Assembly (NCBI GenBank): GCA_965178525.1
Contig: CBCXVS010000003.1
Coordinates: 1 to 64,000 of the forward strand
DNA length: 64,000 nt
Direction of reading: 5' to 3'
From: CBCXVS01 sp965178525
Lineage (GTDB): Bacteria > Tectomicrobia > Entotheonellia > Entotheonellales > Entotheonellaceae
Below, one piece after another: positions 44,541 to 53,627 of this stretch. Numbering within the stretch: the first letter of the stretch is position 1; each line of letters starts with the position of its first letter. The position numbers and the translations under genes were made by a program. The notes under the pieces were generated by a model, which did no database searches, was not told the DNA's origin, and was given only the letters and a program-made list of their open reading frames with translations.

Positions 44541-45313
44541 ATGACCGCGCTACTTGAGTTTTTTCAGCAAGGAAGCTTTATCTGGAAGTTGAGCCAGGTG
44601 CTGCTGATCCCGCTCCTCGTGATCCTGTTGGGCGAGCTCAGCGAACGCCTGGAACGGCAGGGGAACCCGCTGGCGCAGGGCGTGCGTACCATCCGTCATG
44701 TGGTCCTGCCGATCCTGGCCGTGGTCCTGTTGATGCGGTACATCTTTGATATCGCCGATTCGAAAACGTCCTTCCGCATGGTGGAGACCGCCTTCTGGGT
44801 AAGCGTCATCGTCGCGAGCCTCATGCTGCTGAGCAACGTTTTCCGGCTCACGGAGGTCAAGCCCGCTTCCCTATGGGCCGCGGTTCCCAGGTTTTTTTTC
44901 ACGATCGCCCGTACCGGGGTGATTCGGACGCCCACCTTTTTAGCATTCGAAGGGGGCGTGCGATCCTTTCGGCGTTGGACCGTGAAGGAGAGGAGCATCA
45001 GATCACGCGCTTGGGGCCCGGAGATTTTTTCGGGGAGATGACCCTGTTGCGCCATGAACCCAGCCCGGTTTCGGTCACCGCGATAGATGACTTGCAAGTT
45101 CTGAGCATTCACCATGAGACGATCGACCAATTTTTCCAGAGGAACCCCAAGTTTGCCATGGCGATGAATGACTTCGTGGAAAAGCGGAGGAAAGCCATCA
45201 GGGAGGTGACTGGAACGGAAGCCGACGTGGATGGGTTGAGCGCACGCCATCGCTGGATGGAAACATGGCGTGACAGCCATAACGAGGCTTTGCAGGAAAC
45301 GCAAGAGGGTTGA
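44541..45313 (+). pseudogene. Membrane channel-like protein with cyclic-nucleotide-binding domain, core deleted
   Basis: ATG 44541 (AGAGGACCGCC upstream) begins MTALLEFFQQGSFIWKLSQVLLIPLLVILL, with three predicted helices up to WVSVIVASLMLLSNVFRLTE. After PRFFFTI the sequence jumps, with a frameshift near 44930, into a cyclic-nucleotide-binding domain: GDSDAHLFSIRRGRAILSAL, then ITRLGPGDFFGEMTLLRHEP with the PGDFFGE phosphate-binding cassette. Relatives have a mechanosensitive-channel (MscS) core between these parts; it is absent here. The site motif ends EPSPVSVTA, lacking the usual arginine-alanine pair for the cyclic phosphate. Confidence 0.75.
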
Positions 45314-45316
45314 CCG

Positions 45317-46294
45317 GTGCGCCGTTACGTCTGGATCCTGTGCAGCGTTGTTCTCTTGTTTTTTTCCGCGCTGCATGGCGCGGCCGCCACCGCTGACCTA
45401 TCGGCGAGCAAGGAAAATGCCGTCCGTCTGCCGGAAGTGGACCCACTCGAGGTTGAAGGCGACCTGGTTGTGGCGGGCAGCATCACCGTCTCGTCGCTCA
45501 CCAACGCCATATACAAACGCTTCATCGCCGAAGGCTACCGGGGCATCCTGAGGCACTACAGCATTGGTACAGGGAACGGCTTTCAGCTCTTCTGTGACGG
45601 GAGAGCCGATATTGCCAGCGCCAGCCGCCCCATCAAGGCGGCGGAAGTTGCAGCCTGTACGGCTCAAAAACGCGCACCGGTCGAGTTGCGCATTGGCGTC
45701 GGCGCCATCGTCATGGTCGTCAGTGCCGAGAACGACTTCGTCGACAATATCACGTTGCAGGAGCTGGCCGCCATCTTTTCCGCCAAGCAGCCGATCGAAC
45801 TGTTCCTACCCTCTGCTGACCGCACCATCCTCGATACCATCGTGACGAAAATCTTCGATGGCGCTCCGCGCGTGCAACTGAGTGGAATGCAGAACCCGCC
45901 ATCAAGTGACAACCCCAAACTGTAGTTCCATCGTATCAGCGTCAATCCTTACAGTGTGGGCTTCTCGAGTTATACCGACTATGCGCGATATGGCAGCGAA
46001 ACGAATATGCTCTATGTCGAGGGCATTGCACCGAGAGTTGATGCTGTGGAAAGCGGCCAATATAGCTTGACACAACCCCTTTTTCTCTACTCTGATCCGC
46101 GGGTCATGGCCACCAAGCCACAAGTGGCCGCGTTTCTCAACTTCTACCTGACCAACGTCGACGAAGCGCTACTGCAAGTGGGTCATTTCCCGACCAGTCC
46201 CGAGTCGTCGCAGCAGTCGAAAACCAACCTGTGGCAGGCGATAGAAACCCCGCCTTCCGCGCGTCCGAGTCATGGAAAATCAGGTCATCATTGA
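45317..46294 (+). pseudogene. PstS-like phosphate/substrate-binding protein, in-frame amber codon
   Basis: GTG/ATG near 45317 begins a signal peptide (VWILCSVVLLFFSALHGAAA). Then comes a PBP-like domain: VAGSITVSSLTNAIYKRFIA, HYSIGTGNGFQLFCDGRADIASASRPI and VGAIVMVVSAENDF, typical of PstS-family binding proteins. TAG at 45923-45925 interrupts between SDNPKL and FHRISVNPYSVGFSSYTDYA, after which the same frame continues to the normal end LYSDPRVMATKPQVAAFLNFYL. It follows the channel gene by 3 bases, so the sensor, channel and binding protein were one operon. Confidence 0.78.
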
Positions 46295-47055
46295 TGGCCC
46301 ACGCCGCCTTTGAGAAATTTGAACCGGGTGTAACCATATTCCTTTAAATAATAATGTAACCACCTGACTTGTTTTCCAACGGTATCATATAACAATAGCT
46401 CTTTATCTCGAAACTTCCTCAGCGTGACCAGTTTTAGAAAATCATCTAGAGGAGCCGTCCTGATACCTTCAAGAGCTGGGCTTGGCGTATTCATTCTCTG
46501 GGAATGACTACGAATATCGATCACAATGACATCTGCATCCGTTGCTTTAGACCGGAATTCTTCAAGTGAGGCTAATCTGGACTGATACTCGGATTTGGAA
46601 ATCATTTTATTGAAAGCGGAAAGAGGCCGACCCATTAACGTACTGAGATGAGGGTAGGCTTGGCTCCAATCCATAATGCCGCTATCATAGCATAGGATAT
46701 TTTGCAGCCCTAGCTTCTGAGCCTTTGGAGTCGCCTTATAACTTTTTTCACAACTATGTCCATAACAATAAAATACAAGAGTGTATTCGTTTTCTCTGTC
46801 TCTGTATTTTTCTAATTGGCGTGTAAAATCCGTATCGCCAATGGCGATATGAATCGCCTTCTTAATCCGAACGGCATCAAAGACAATCATAACGTCGTGA
46901 TAGCGTTTCTTCAAATCTTCCGTGGAAATGAATTCGACATCGGGATATTTTTCCCGATGTGGATAATCGTCTTGAGAGAAAGCCAAGTTGACCATCATGA
47001 GAGACAGCATTATCTCTATTGCCATAAGAGCGAATAGAGGAGAGCTTCCTGGCAT
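46288..47055 (-). CDS. Exported rhodanese-like protein
   Basis: A 255-residue protein with a Sec signal peptide (LFALMAIEIMLSLMMVNLAFSQ). Two rhodanese-like units follow: about residues 40-140 with the cysteine loop YCYGHSCEKSYKATPKAQKL, and about 160-255 with VIVIDIRSHSQRMNT, where no cysteine loop is seen. Rhodaneses transfer sulfane sulfur or bind oxyanions; a periplasmic site suggests sulfur or redox handling. The gene is clearly lower in GC than its neighbours, which indicates transfer from elsewhere. The promoter-leader repeat copy B stands directly upstream. Its 3' end overlaps the convergent binding-protein pseudogene by 7 bases. Confidence 0.75.
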   Translation of the reverse strand: MPGSSPLFALMAIEIMLSLMMVNLAFSQDDYPHREKYPDVEFISTEDLKKRYHDVMIVFDAVRIKKAIHIAIGDTDFTRQLEKYRDRENEYTLVFYCYGHSCEKSYKATPKAQKLGLQNILCYDSGIMDWSQAYPHLSTLMGRPLSAFNKMISKSEYQSRLASLEEFRSKATDADVIVIDIRSHSQRMNTPSPALEGIRTAPLDDFLKLVTLRKFRDKELLLYDTVGKQVRWLHYYLKEYGYTRFKFLKGGVGHQ

Positions 47056-47101
47056 CGTCTTTTATCCTTCTCTTATTGGAAGATGTTTCATCTCTGTTGA
47101 T

Positions 47102-47250
47102 TCCGTGACCCTGCCTGTTCCCCTCCCGTTCTCGAACTCGATGTGACGCCGATCGTGCGACGCGCCGACCCTTCACAAGGTCCCTATACGCCTCATTGGA
47201 GGCCATGTCAATATCGAAATGTCACACGCAAAACCGTGGGCCTTGCTGGC
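47102..47250 (-). promoter_or_regulatory. Promoter-leader repeat, copy B
   Basis: Second copy of the repeat at 41487-41641. TTGACA is at 47206-47211 and TATAGG at 47183-47188 on the minus strand, with the same 17-base spacing, followed by the conserved leader. It leads into the rhodanese gene at 46288-47055. Upstream of the -35, about 40 bases are also conserved between copies. Confidence 0.65.
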
Positions 47251-47437
47251 GGCGTGTGGGGATGATGGCAACGGGCAGCTTGCTGTTCGTATGACTCTTT
47301 TTTATCATACCCATGAGCGTTTTCTATTGACTGTCATAGAACAGCGTAGCACAATAGTTGCCGCTTTACGCACGGCACTGCCGTACGATCGTTCCGTTCG
47401 TATCCTATCGCCGGATCATCTATGAGGAAGATGTGTC
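47251..47437. other. Intergenic before the binding-protein triplet
   Basis: No gene is supported. It must hold the promoter of the sugar-transport operon; a confident -35/-10 pair was not found. Confidence 0.35.
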
Positions 47438-48745
47438 ATGAAGGTTCCCGATCATCACAGCGCACCTGGTACAACGTTGAAGCGGAGACAATTTCTCAGC
47501 ACTGCCGCTGGCGCCACAGCGGGTATCGCGGGTATTTTGGTAGCCAAAACGCCGCCGGTGTACGCGGCCAAGCGCACCTTGACGATGATGACCTGGAACC
47601 ATTTCGTGGCCGCCTCGGACGAGACCTTACGGAAGATGGCCCGGGAGTTTGGTAAGGCGAATAATTGCCGGGTGAAAATCGACTTCATTCCGCACCGTGA
47701 TACCTACGTCAAAGTGGCCAAAGAGCAGGAAACCCGCAAAGGTCACGACATCGTCTTTCTCTTCTTCAGCAAGCCCCGCCTGCATCAACAGGATCTGGAA
47801 ACCTTGGCGTTTGTCGAAGACATCGGCGAGAAGCTGGGCGGTTGGTACAACCTAGCCCGCGAGGCGTGCCAGGTGGATGGCCGGTGGGTGGCGCTGCCGT
47901 GGTATTTCATCGGGGGTCCCATGACCTACCGCGAAGATCTCTACCAGCAGCATGGCTTTGATCCCCCCAGCACGTGGGACGGATGGAAAGAGACCGGCAA
48001 GAAGATCAAGGACGCCAGTAGCCATAAAGTGGGGATTGCCCTGAGTCAGACCGAGGATGCCAGCGCCAGCCACTACGTCCTTTTATGGGCCCATGGGGCC
48101 TCTACGATCGATAAGGAAAGCCAGGTTGCCATCAATTCCTGCGAGGCGCGCCTAGCCCTCGACTACATGAAAGATCTGTACGAATCCTGCATGACCAATG
48201 AGGTCCTGTCCTGGGACGATGCCAGTAATAACCAGGCCTTTTTGGGAGGGAAGTATGCCTGGGTGCATAATGCCGTTAGTATCTATTATGTGGCCAAGCA
48301 AAAGGTGCCCGATATCGCCAAAGTCACGAACCACACCCTCACCCCGGCCGGACCGGGAGGCCAACACGGTATCGCCGCCCCGATCAATTATGGCATCTGG
48401 CAGTTCGCCGAGCAGAAGGAGCTGGCCAAGGAGTTCTTGCAGTTCCTCATGGATCCGACACGCTTGGAATCGATTTTTCATGCCACGCTAACGTACAACT
48501 CGCCAACGTTCAAGGACGGCGAAAAATTTGACTGGGGCAAAGACCCCAAGACGGCCCAGCTCAAGGATTACGGCAAAACGGCGCACCTGGTCGGCTGGCC
48601 CGGTCCGTCGGACCACAAGTCGGAGCGGGCGCGGGCCGAGTGGATTGTTCCCAACATGTTTACGTTTTACGTTACCGGCAAGAAGTCCCTGGATGATTCC
48701 ATCTCCTGGGCCGAGGGTGAGTTGCAACGCATCTATAAGGGGTAA
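47438..48745 (+). CDS. Tat-exported sugar ABC transporter substrate-binding protein, copy 1
   Basis: A 435-residue extracellular solute-binding protein family 1 (MalE-like) protein. A twin-arginine signal, LKRRQFLSTAAGATAGIAGI, sends it folded to the periplasm. The mature part begins AKRTLTMMTWNHFVAASDET. Conserved blocks shared with copies 2 and 3 include KIDFIPHRDTYVKVAKEQET, LSWDDASNNQAFLGGKYAWV and KVTNHTLTPAGPGGQHGIA. ATG 47438 follows GAGGAAGATG. Copy 2 starts 26 bases later. The ligand is likely a sugar or sugar-like solute; no catabolic gene is adjacent to name it. Confidence 0.9.
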   Translation: MKVPDHHSAPGTTLKRRQFLSTAAGATAGIAGILVAKTPPVYAAKRTLTMMTWNHFVAASDETLRKMAREFGKANNCRVKIDFIPHRDTYVKVAKEQETRKGHDIVFLFFSKPRLHQQDLETLAFVEDIGEKLGGWYNLAREACQVDGRWVALPWYFIGGPMTYREDLYQQHGFDPPSTWDGWKETGKKIKDASSHKVGIALSQTEDASASHYVLLWAHGASTIDKESQVAINSCEARLALDYMKDLYESCMTNEVLSWDDASNNQAFLGGKYAWVHNAVSIYYVAKQKVPDIAKVTNHTLTPAGPGGQHGIAAPINYGIWQFAEQKELAKEFLQFLMDPTRLESIFHATLTYNSPTFKDGEKFDWGKDPKTAQLKDYGKTAHLVGWPGPSDHKSERARAEWIVPNMFTFYVTGKKSLDDSISWAEGELQRIYKG

Positions 48746-48770
48746 GCCCTGTTTGAGAGGGAGGGAAAGG

Positions 48771-50081
48771 ATGATGAAGACAACCCAGCATCTCACAGCT
48801 TCGGACTCTGGACTGAGCCGGAGGCGGTTTCTCAGCACGACGGCCGGCACCGCGACGGGCATTGCGGGCATTCTCGCGACCCAAACACCGCCGGTGTATG
48901 CCGCCACGCGCACCATGACCATGCTGACCATGAACCATTACGTCCCGGCCTCGGACGAGAACCTCCGGAAGATGGCACGAGAGTTTGGCAAAGCCAACCG
49001 GTCGCGGGTGAAAATCGACTTCATTCCGCACCGCGATACCTATGTCAAGGTGGCCAAGGAGCAGGAAACCCGGAGCGGCCACGATATCGTGTTCCTCTTC
49101 TTCAGTAAGCCCCACTTGCACCATGAGGACCTGGAAACACTCGAGTTCATGGACGATCTGGGTAAAAAGCTCGGCGGCTGGTACGATCTGGCTTACGAAG
49201 CGGGACAGGTCCAGGGCCGCTGGGTCGCCCTGCCGTGGTTTTACGTCACCATGCCGATGACCTACCGCGAAGACCTCTTCAAGCAAAATGGCATCGCGCC
49301 TCCCACCACCTGGGCAGAATGGAAAGAGGCGGGTAAAAAGATCAAGGCCGCGAGCGAGCACAAGGTGGGCACGGCCCTGAGTCAGTGCGAAGACGGCAAC
49401 ATTACCCTCTACGCCATCATGTGGTCCCATGGCGCCTCGACGGTGAATCAGGAACGGCAGGTCGTCATCAACTCGCCCGAGACGCGCCAGGCCATGGACT
49501 ATGTGAAGGACCTCTACGAGTCCTGCATGACCAATGAAGTGCTGTCGTGGGACGATGCCAGTAACAACCAGGCGTTCCTGGGTGGCAAATACGCCTGGGT
49601 GCATAACGCCGTCAGTATTTACAATATCGCCCATAATAAGGTTCCGAAGATTTTTGAGGTGACCAACCATACCCTCACGCCGCACGGGCCGGCAGGCCAG
49701 CACGGTACCGCGATTCCGATCAATTATGGCATCTGGAAGTTCGCCAAAGAGAAGGAAATGGCCAAGGAGTTCCTGCAGCATATCATGGACCTCGAGATCC
49801 TGGAGGACAACTTCCACGCCACGCTCACCTTCAACTCGCCGCTGTTCAAGGCCGGGGAGAAATTCGACTGGGAAAAGGACCCCAAGACGGCCATGTTGAA
49901 GGATTATGCCAAAACCGCCCACATGATCGGCTGGCCGGCGCCGCCGGACCGCGAGTCGGAGCAGGCGCGGGCCTCGTGGATCATGCCCAATATGTTTACG
50001 TTCTATGTCACCGGCAAGAAGTCATTAGAGGAAGCCATCACCTGGGGCGAGGGCGAATTGAAACGCATTTACGAGGCGTAG
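48771..50081 (+). CDS. Tat-exported substrate-binding protein, copy 2
   Basis: A 436-residue paralog of the preceding protein. Start ATG 48771 or 48774 follows GAGAGGGAGGGAAAGG; the open frame extends far upstream into copy 1 but only in a shadow frame. The Tat signal is LSRRRFLSTTAGTATGIAGI. It differs from copy 1 mainly in the ligand-side loops, e.g. SQCEDGNITLYAIMWSHG where copy 1 has SQTEDASASHYVLLWAHG, so the copies may bind different ligands. Confidence 0.9.
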   Translation: MMKTTQHLTASDSGLSRRRFLSTTAGTATGIAGILATQTPPVYAATRTMTMLTMNHYVPASDENLRKMAREFGKANRSRVKIDFIPHRDTYVKVAKEQETRSGHDIVFLFFSKPHLHHEDLETLEFMDDLGKKLGGWYDLAYEAGQVQGRWVALPWFYVTMPMTYREDLFKQNGIAPPTTWAEWKEAGKKIKAASEHKVGTALSQCEDGNITLYAIMWSHGASTVNQERQVVINSPETRQAMDYVKDLYESCMTNEVLSWDDASNNQAFLGGKYAWVHNAVSIYNIAHNKVPKIFEVTNHTLTPHGPAGQHGTAIPINYGIWKFAKEKEMAKEFLQHIMDLEILEDNFHATLTFNSPLFKAGEKFDWEKDPKTAMLKDYAKTAHMIGWPAPPDRESEQARASWIMPNMFTFYVTGKKSLEEAITWGEGELKRIYEA

Positions 50082-50123
50082 CCAAGCCCGGGACGATCGA
50101 TCTTGTAGGGAAGGAGTGATTTT

Positions 50124-51431
50124 ATGCAGGCCAAGCAGCCTCTCATCGGCACGAGTAGCACAACCAGTCGTCGGCAGTTTCTGCGGACCACCGCTGTGAC
50201 CACCGCCGGCCTCGCCGGCATCCTCATGACGCACACCCCACCGGCCTTTGCGGCCACGCGCACCGTGACCATGCTGAGCTTGAACCATTTCGTCCCGGCC
50301 TCGGACCAGAACCTGAAGCGCTGGGCGCGAGAGTTTGGCAAGGCGAACAAATGCCGGATCAAAATTAACTTTATTCCGCATCGCGATACCTATGTCAAGA
50401 TCGCCAAGGAGCAGGAAGCCCGCAAGGGTCATGACATCGTGCTCATGTTCTTCAGCAAGCCGCATCTGCACCATGAGGACTTGGAAACGCTCGAATTCAT
50501 GGATGACCTGGGGAAAAGGCTGGGCGGCTGGTACGGCTTGGCCGAGGAAGCGGGGCACGTGCAGGGTCGATGGGTGGCGCTGCCATGGTTTTACGTGCCG
50601 ATGCCGATGACCTACCGCGAGGATCTCTATAAGCAGCACAACTTAGAGGTTCCGACTACCTGGCAAGGATGGCTCGAGACCGGCGAGAAGATCAAAGCGG
50701 CCAGCGAGCACAAGGTGGGCATTGCGCTGAGTCAGACTGAGGATGCCAATATTACCCTCTACGCCATTCTGTGGTCCTATGGCGCGTCGACGGTGGATAA
50801 AGAGCAGCAGGTCGTCATCAATTCGGCCGAGACGCGCCAGTCCATGGATTACATGAAGAACCTCTACGAAATCTGTATGACCAATGAAGTCCTGTCCTGG
50901 GATGACTCGAGTAACAATCAGGCGTTTCTGGGCGGCAAATATTCCTGGGTGCATAACGCCACCAGTATTTACAATATCGCCAAGCAAAAGGTGCCCGATA
51001 TCTTCAAGGTCACCAACCACACCCTGACGCCCTCGGGGCCGGCTGGGCAGCACGGGACGGCGATCCCCTTGAGCTATGGCATTTGGAAGTTCGCCAAGGA
51101 GAAGGAACTGGCGAAAGAATTCCTCATGTACATTGCCGAGCCCAAACGTATCGAGGAAAACTTCTACGCCACCCACACCTATAACGCACCGCTGTTCAAG
51201 GCCGGTGACCAGTTCGACTGGGACAAGGATCCGAAGACGGCAGCGATCAAGGACTACGCCAAAACGGCGCACATGATCGGCTGGCCCGGGCCGGCCAACC
51301 GCAAGGCGGAGCAGGCGCGGGCGGCGTGGATCATACCCAACATGTTTACCTTCTACGCCACCGGCAAAAAGTCCCTGGACGACTCGATCACCTGGGCCGA
51401 GGGTGAATTGCAGCGTGCCTACGAGGCATAA
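50124..51431 (+). CDS. Tat-exported substrate-binding protein, copy 3
   Basis: A 435-residue third paralog. The Tat signal is TSRRQFLRTTAVTTAGLAGI, and AAGGAGTGATTTT precedes ATG 50124. It is closest to copy 2 over most of its length (YREDLYKQHN and SQTEDANITLYAILWSYG in the ligand loops). All three keep LSWDD(A/S)SNNQAFLGGKY, so none looks degraded. The permease gene follows after 104 bases. Confidence 0.9.
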   Translation: MQAKQPLIGTSSTTSRRQFLRTTAVTTAGLAGILMTHTPPAFAATRTVTMLSLNHFVPASDQNLKRWAREFGKANKCRIKINFIPHRDTYVKIAKEQEARKGHDIVLMFFSKPHLHHEDLETLEFMDDLGKRLGGWYGLAEEAGHVQGRWVALPWFYVPMPMTYREDLYKQHNLEVPTTWQGWLETGEKIKAASEHKVGIALSQTEDANITLYAILWSYGASTVDKEQQVVINSAETRQSMDYMKNLYEICMTNEVLSWDDSSNNQAFLGGKYSWVHNATSIYNIAKQKVPDIFKVTNHTLTPSGPAGQHGTAIPLSYGIWKFAKEKELAKEFLMYIAEPKRIEENFYATHTYNAPLFKAGDQFDWDKDPKTAAIKDYAKTAHMIGWPGPANRKAEQARAAWIIPNMFTFYATGKKSLDDSITWAEGELQRAYEA

Positions 51432-51535
51432 GGTGACGGACGATAGCAGGGGCCGGGAGTCGCCTCCGGACGGCGCTCGCGGCTCCAATAGGCGACTCGG
51501 TAATGTTTTAGCTCCGCAGACGGCAGGATAATCGT

Positions 51536-52489
51536 ATGAAAGCAAAGACAGCGGTTCCCGACTACAGCGTTGCAGGCCAACGAGGCAAGCCGACATTTCT
51601 CACAGCGCCTCTGCAATATCTGGAAAAAGAATGGTTTCTGGGGTATGCCTTGATCACTCCAGCCGGGATCCTGATTCTGGGTCTCGTGGCCTACCCGTTT
51701 GTGATCGCCCTGGGCTTTGCCATCAGCGATAAAGTGATTGGCCACCCGGGCAATTTCGTTGGGCTTGATAACTTCCTCAGCTTGCTGCAATGGCCAGTCT
51801 TTATTCAGACGGTGGTGAACTCCTTTACCTTCACCTTTTTCGCTCTGGTGTTGAAAGTGGGCCTGGGCATGGCGCTGGCGCTGCTTATGCATAAGCTGGT
51901 GTGGGGGAAAAATCTCTTCCGCGGTGCGGTCCTCCTCCCGTTTATCGTGCCGACCGCCCTCAGTACCGTGGCCTGGTGGAAGATGCTTGACCCCCAATAC
52001 AACATCTTCAATTGGATTGGGACCAGCATCGGACTGATCGAGCAAGGCCCCAATTGGCTGGGTGATCCCTTCTGGGCCAAAGTATCGGTGATTCTGGTGA
52101 ACGCCTGGCGTGGCATGCCCTTTTTTGCTATTTCTATTCTGGCCGGTTTGGTGGCTATCCCTCAGGATCTCTATGACGCCGCGACGGTCGACGGCGCCGG
52201 GCCGCTCAACCGTTTCCGATATGTCACCCTGCCGATGCTCAAACCGATCCTCTCGGTGGTGACGCTATTTTCGATCATCTTTACCTTTGCCGATTTTGAT
52301 GTCGTCTGGGTCTTGACGCGGGGTGGCCCCACCAACTCGACGCACTTGTTTGCGACACTGGCCTACAACACCGGACTGGTCAGCACCAAAATCGGCGAGG
52401 GCGCGGCCATTGCGCTCTTCCTCTTCCCGGTGTTGGTCATCACCGTGGTTATTCAGCTGCACTTGATTCGAAAGGACTCTACAGAGTGA
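51536..52489 (+). CDS. Sugar ABC transporter permease, MalF/UgpA-like
   Basis: A 317-residue inner-membrane protein with six helices. LITPAGILILGLVAYPFVIALG is the first, and the EAA loop PQDLYDAATVDGAGPLNRFRYVTLPMLKP contacts the ATPase. AWRGMPFFAISILAGL and TRGGPTNSTHLFATLAYNTG are family marks. ATG 51536 lies after GCAGGATAATCGT. The second permease overlaps its end by 4 bases, so translation is coupled. Confidence 0.92.
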   Translation: MKAKTAVPDYSVAGQRGKPTFLTAPLQYLEKEWFLGYALITPAGILILGLVAYPFVIALGFAISDKVIGHPGNFVGLDNFLSLLQWPVFIQTVVNSFTFTFFALVLKVGLGMALALLMHKLVWGKNLFRGAVLLPFIVPTALSTVAWWKMLDPQYNIFNWIGTSIGLIEQGPNWLGDPFWAKVSVILVNAWRGMPFFAISILAGLVAIPQDLYDAATVDGAGPLNRFRYVTLPMLKPILSVVTLFSIIFTFADFDVVWVLTRGGPTNSTHLFATLAYNTGLVSTKIGEGAAIALFLFPVLVITVVIQLHLIRKDSTE

Positions 52490-53346
52490 CGGTTGCACAG
52501 TTTCAAAAATTCGGTAGGCGGGCGCTGTGGCTCTACATCCCGGTGTTCATGTTCATGGTCTTTGTGCTGCTGCCGTTCTACTGGATGACCATCACGGCGC
52601 TGAAGCAGGACCTCAACATCTTTGACCCGGATGCCAATCCTTTCTGGTTCAACATGGCGCCGACGTTGTCCCATTTTTGGGATCTGATCCATCCCGACAA
52701 GACCGATTTTCTCATCTGGATGCAGAACAGTTTCATGGTCGCCGGCCTGGTGACGTGCATTTCCGTCTCCATTGGCATTATGGCCGGTTACAGCTTGGCG
52801 CGCCTGCGCTACAAGGGAGCCGAGACCATTGGCTCATCGGTCTTTATCACGTATCTGGTGCCACCGTCGCTGTTGTTCCTGCCGTTGTCTCAGGTCATTG
52901 ATCAGCTCGGTCTGATGGAGACGCGCTGGGCCATGATCGTGTCGTACCCCACCTTTCTGGTGCCGTTTTGCACGTGGCTGCTGATGGGCTACTTCCGCAC
53001 CATTCCCAAAGAAATCGAGGAATGCGCCCTGGTGGACGGCTGCTCCCGAGTCAAAGCGCTCATCCGGATCGTCTTGCCAGTGGCCATTCCCGGTATCATT
53101 ACCGCGGCGCTCTTTTCCTTTACGCTGTCGTGGGGGGAATACCTCTACTCGATCACCTTCGTGACCGACTCCTGGGAAAAGACCATCCCCTCGGCGGTGG
53201 TGGGCGAACTGATCCGAGGCGATGTCTACTACTGGGGCGAACTCATGGCAGGGGCGCTGCTCGGGTCGGTGCCAATTGCTATGATTTACGTCTTTTTCCT
53301 CGACTACTATGTCTCGGGGCTCACAGCAGGTGCGACGAAAGGATAG
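52486..53346 (+). CDS. Sugar ABC transporter permease, MalG/UgpE-like
   Basis: A 286-residue partner permease starting at GTG 52486 within the stop of the preceding gene (GTGA overlap). It has six helices, FRTIPKEIEECALVDGCSRVKALIRIVLPVAIPG as the EAA loop, and a normal C-terminus (SGLTAGATKG). No ATPase gene follows: the next genes are accessory DUF4160/DUF2442, so a MalK-like ATPase encoded elsewhere must serve this importer. Confidence 0.92.
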   Translation: MTVAQFQKFGRRALWLYIPVFMFMVFVLLPFYWMTITALKQDLNIFDPDANPFWFNMAPTLSHFWDLIHPDKTDFLIWMQNSFMVAGLVTCISVSIGIMAGYSLARLRYKGAETIGSSVFITYLVPPSLLFLPLSQVIDQLGLMETRWAMIVSYPTFLVPFCTWLLMGYFRTIPKEIEECALVDGCSRVKALIRIVLPVAIPGIITAALFSFTLSWGEYLYSITFVTDSWEKTIPSAVVGELIRGDVYYWGELMAGALLGSVPIAMIYVFFLDYYVSGLTAGATKG

Positions 53347-53372
53347 ACGAAAACTGAAGGCTACCCGTATCT

Positions 53373-53627
53373 ATGCCGACGACTTTACAAACTGGTCCTT
53401 ATCGCTTCTACTTTTACTCTTATGATTGTCGTGAGCCACGACATATGCACGTAGACCGAGAGAGCTGGAGCGCCAAATTCTGGCTGGATCCCGATGTTAC
53501 CCTGGCCACAAATCACGGCTATAGCCGCCGAGAATTACGTCACATCGAGCGCATTATCCGTGAGCATCTGGAGACCTTGAGACATGAATGGGACGCCTTC
53601 TGCGGTGGTGACTCTCACCCTGCCTAG
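53373..53627 (+). CDS. DUF4160 family protein
   Basis: An 84-residue protein with the DUF4160 pattern RFYFYSYDCREPRHMHVDRE, then SAKFWLDPDVTLATNHGYSR and RHIERIIREHLETLRHEWDAF. It overlaps the DUF2442 gene by 44 bases in another frame. DUF4160-DUF2442 pairs recur in many genomes and are suspected toxin-antitoxin-like modules; that role is not proven. It starts 26 bases after the permease gene but clearly belongs to a different, cassette-like unit. Confidence 0.85.
   Translation: MPTTLQTGPYRFYFYSYDCREPRHMHVDRESWSAKFWLDPDVTLATNHGYSRRELRHIERIIREHLETLRHEWDAFCGGDSHPA

Noticed and set aside
48672..49922. 416-codon minus-strand frame opposite the second sugar-binding protein (and similar ones opposite copies 1 and 3)
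   Set aside because: The same shadow recurs opposite all three paralogs because they are similar in sequence; it has no start signals.
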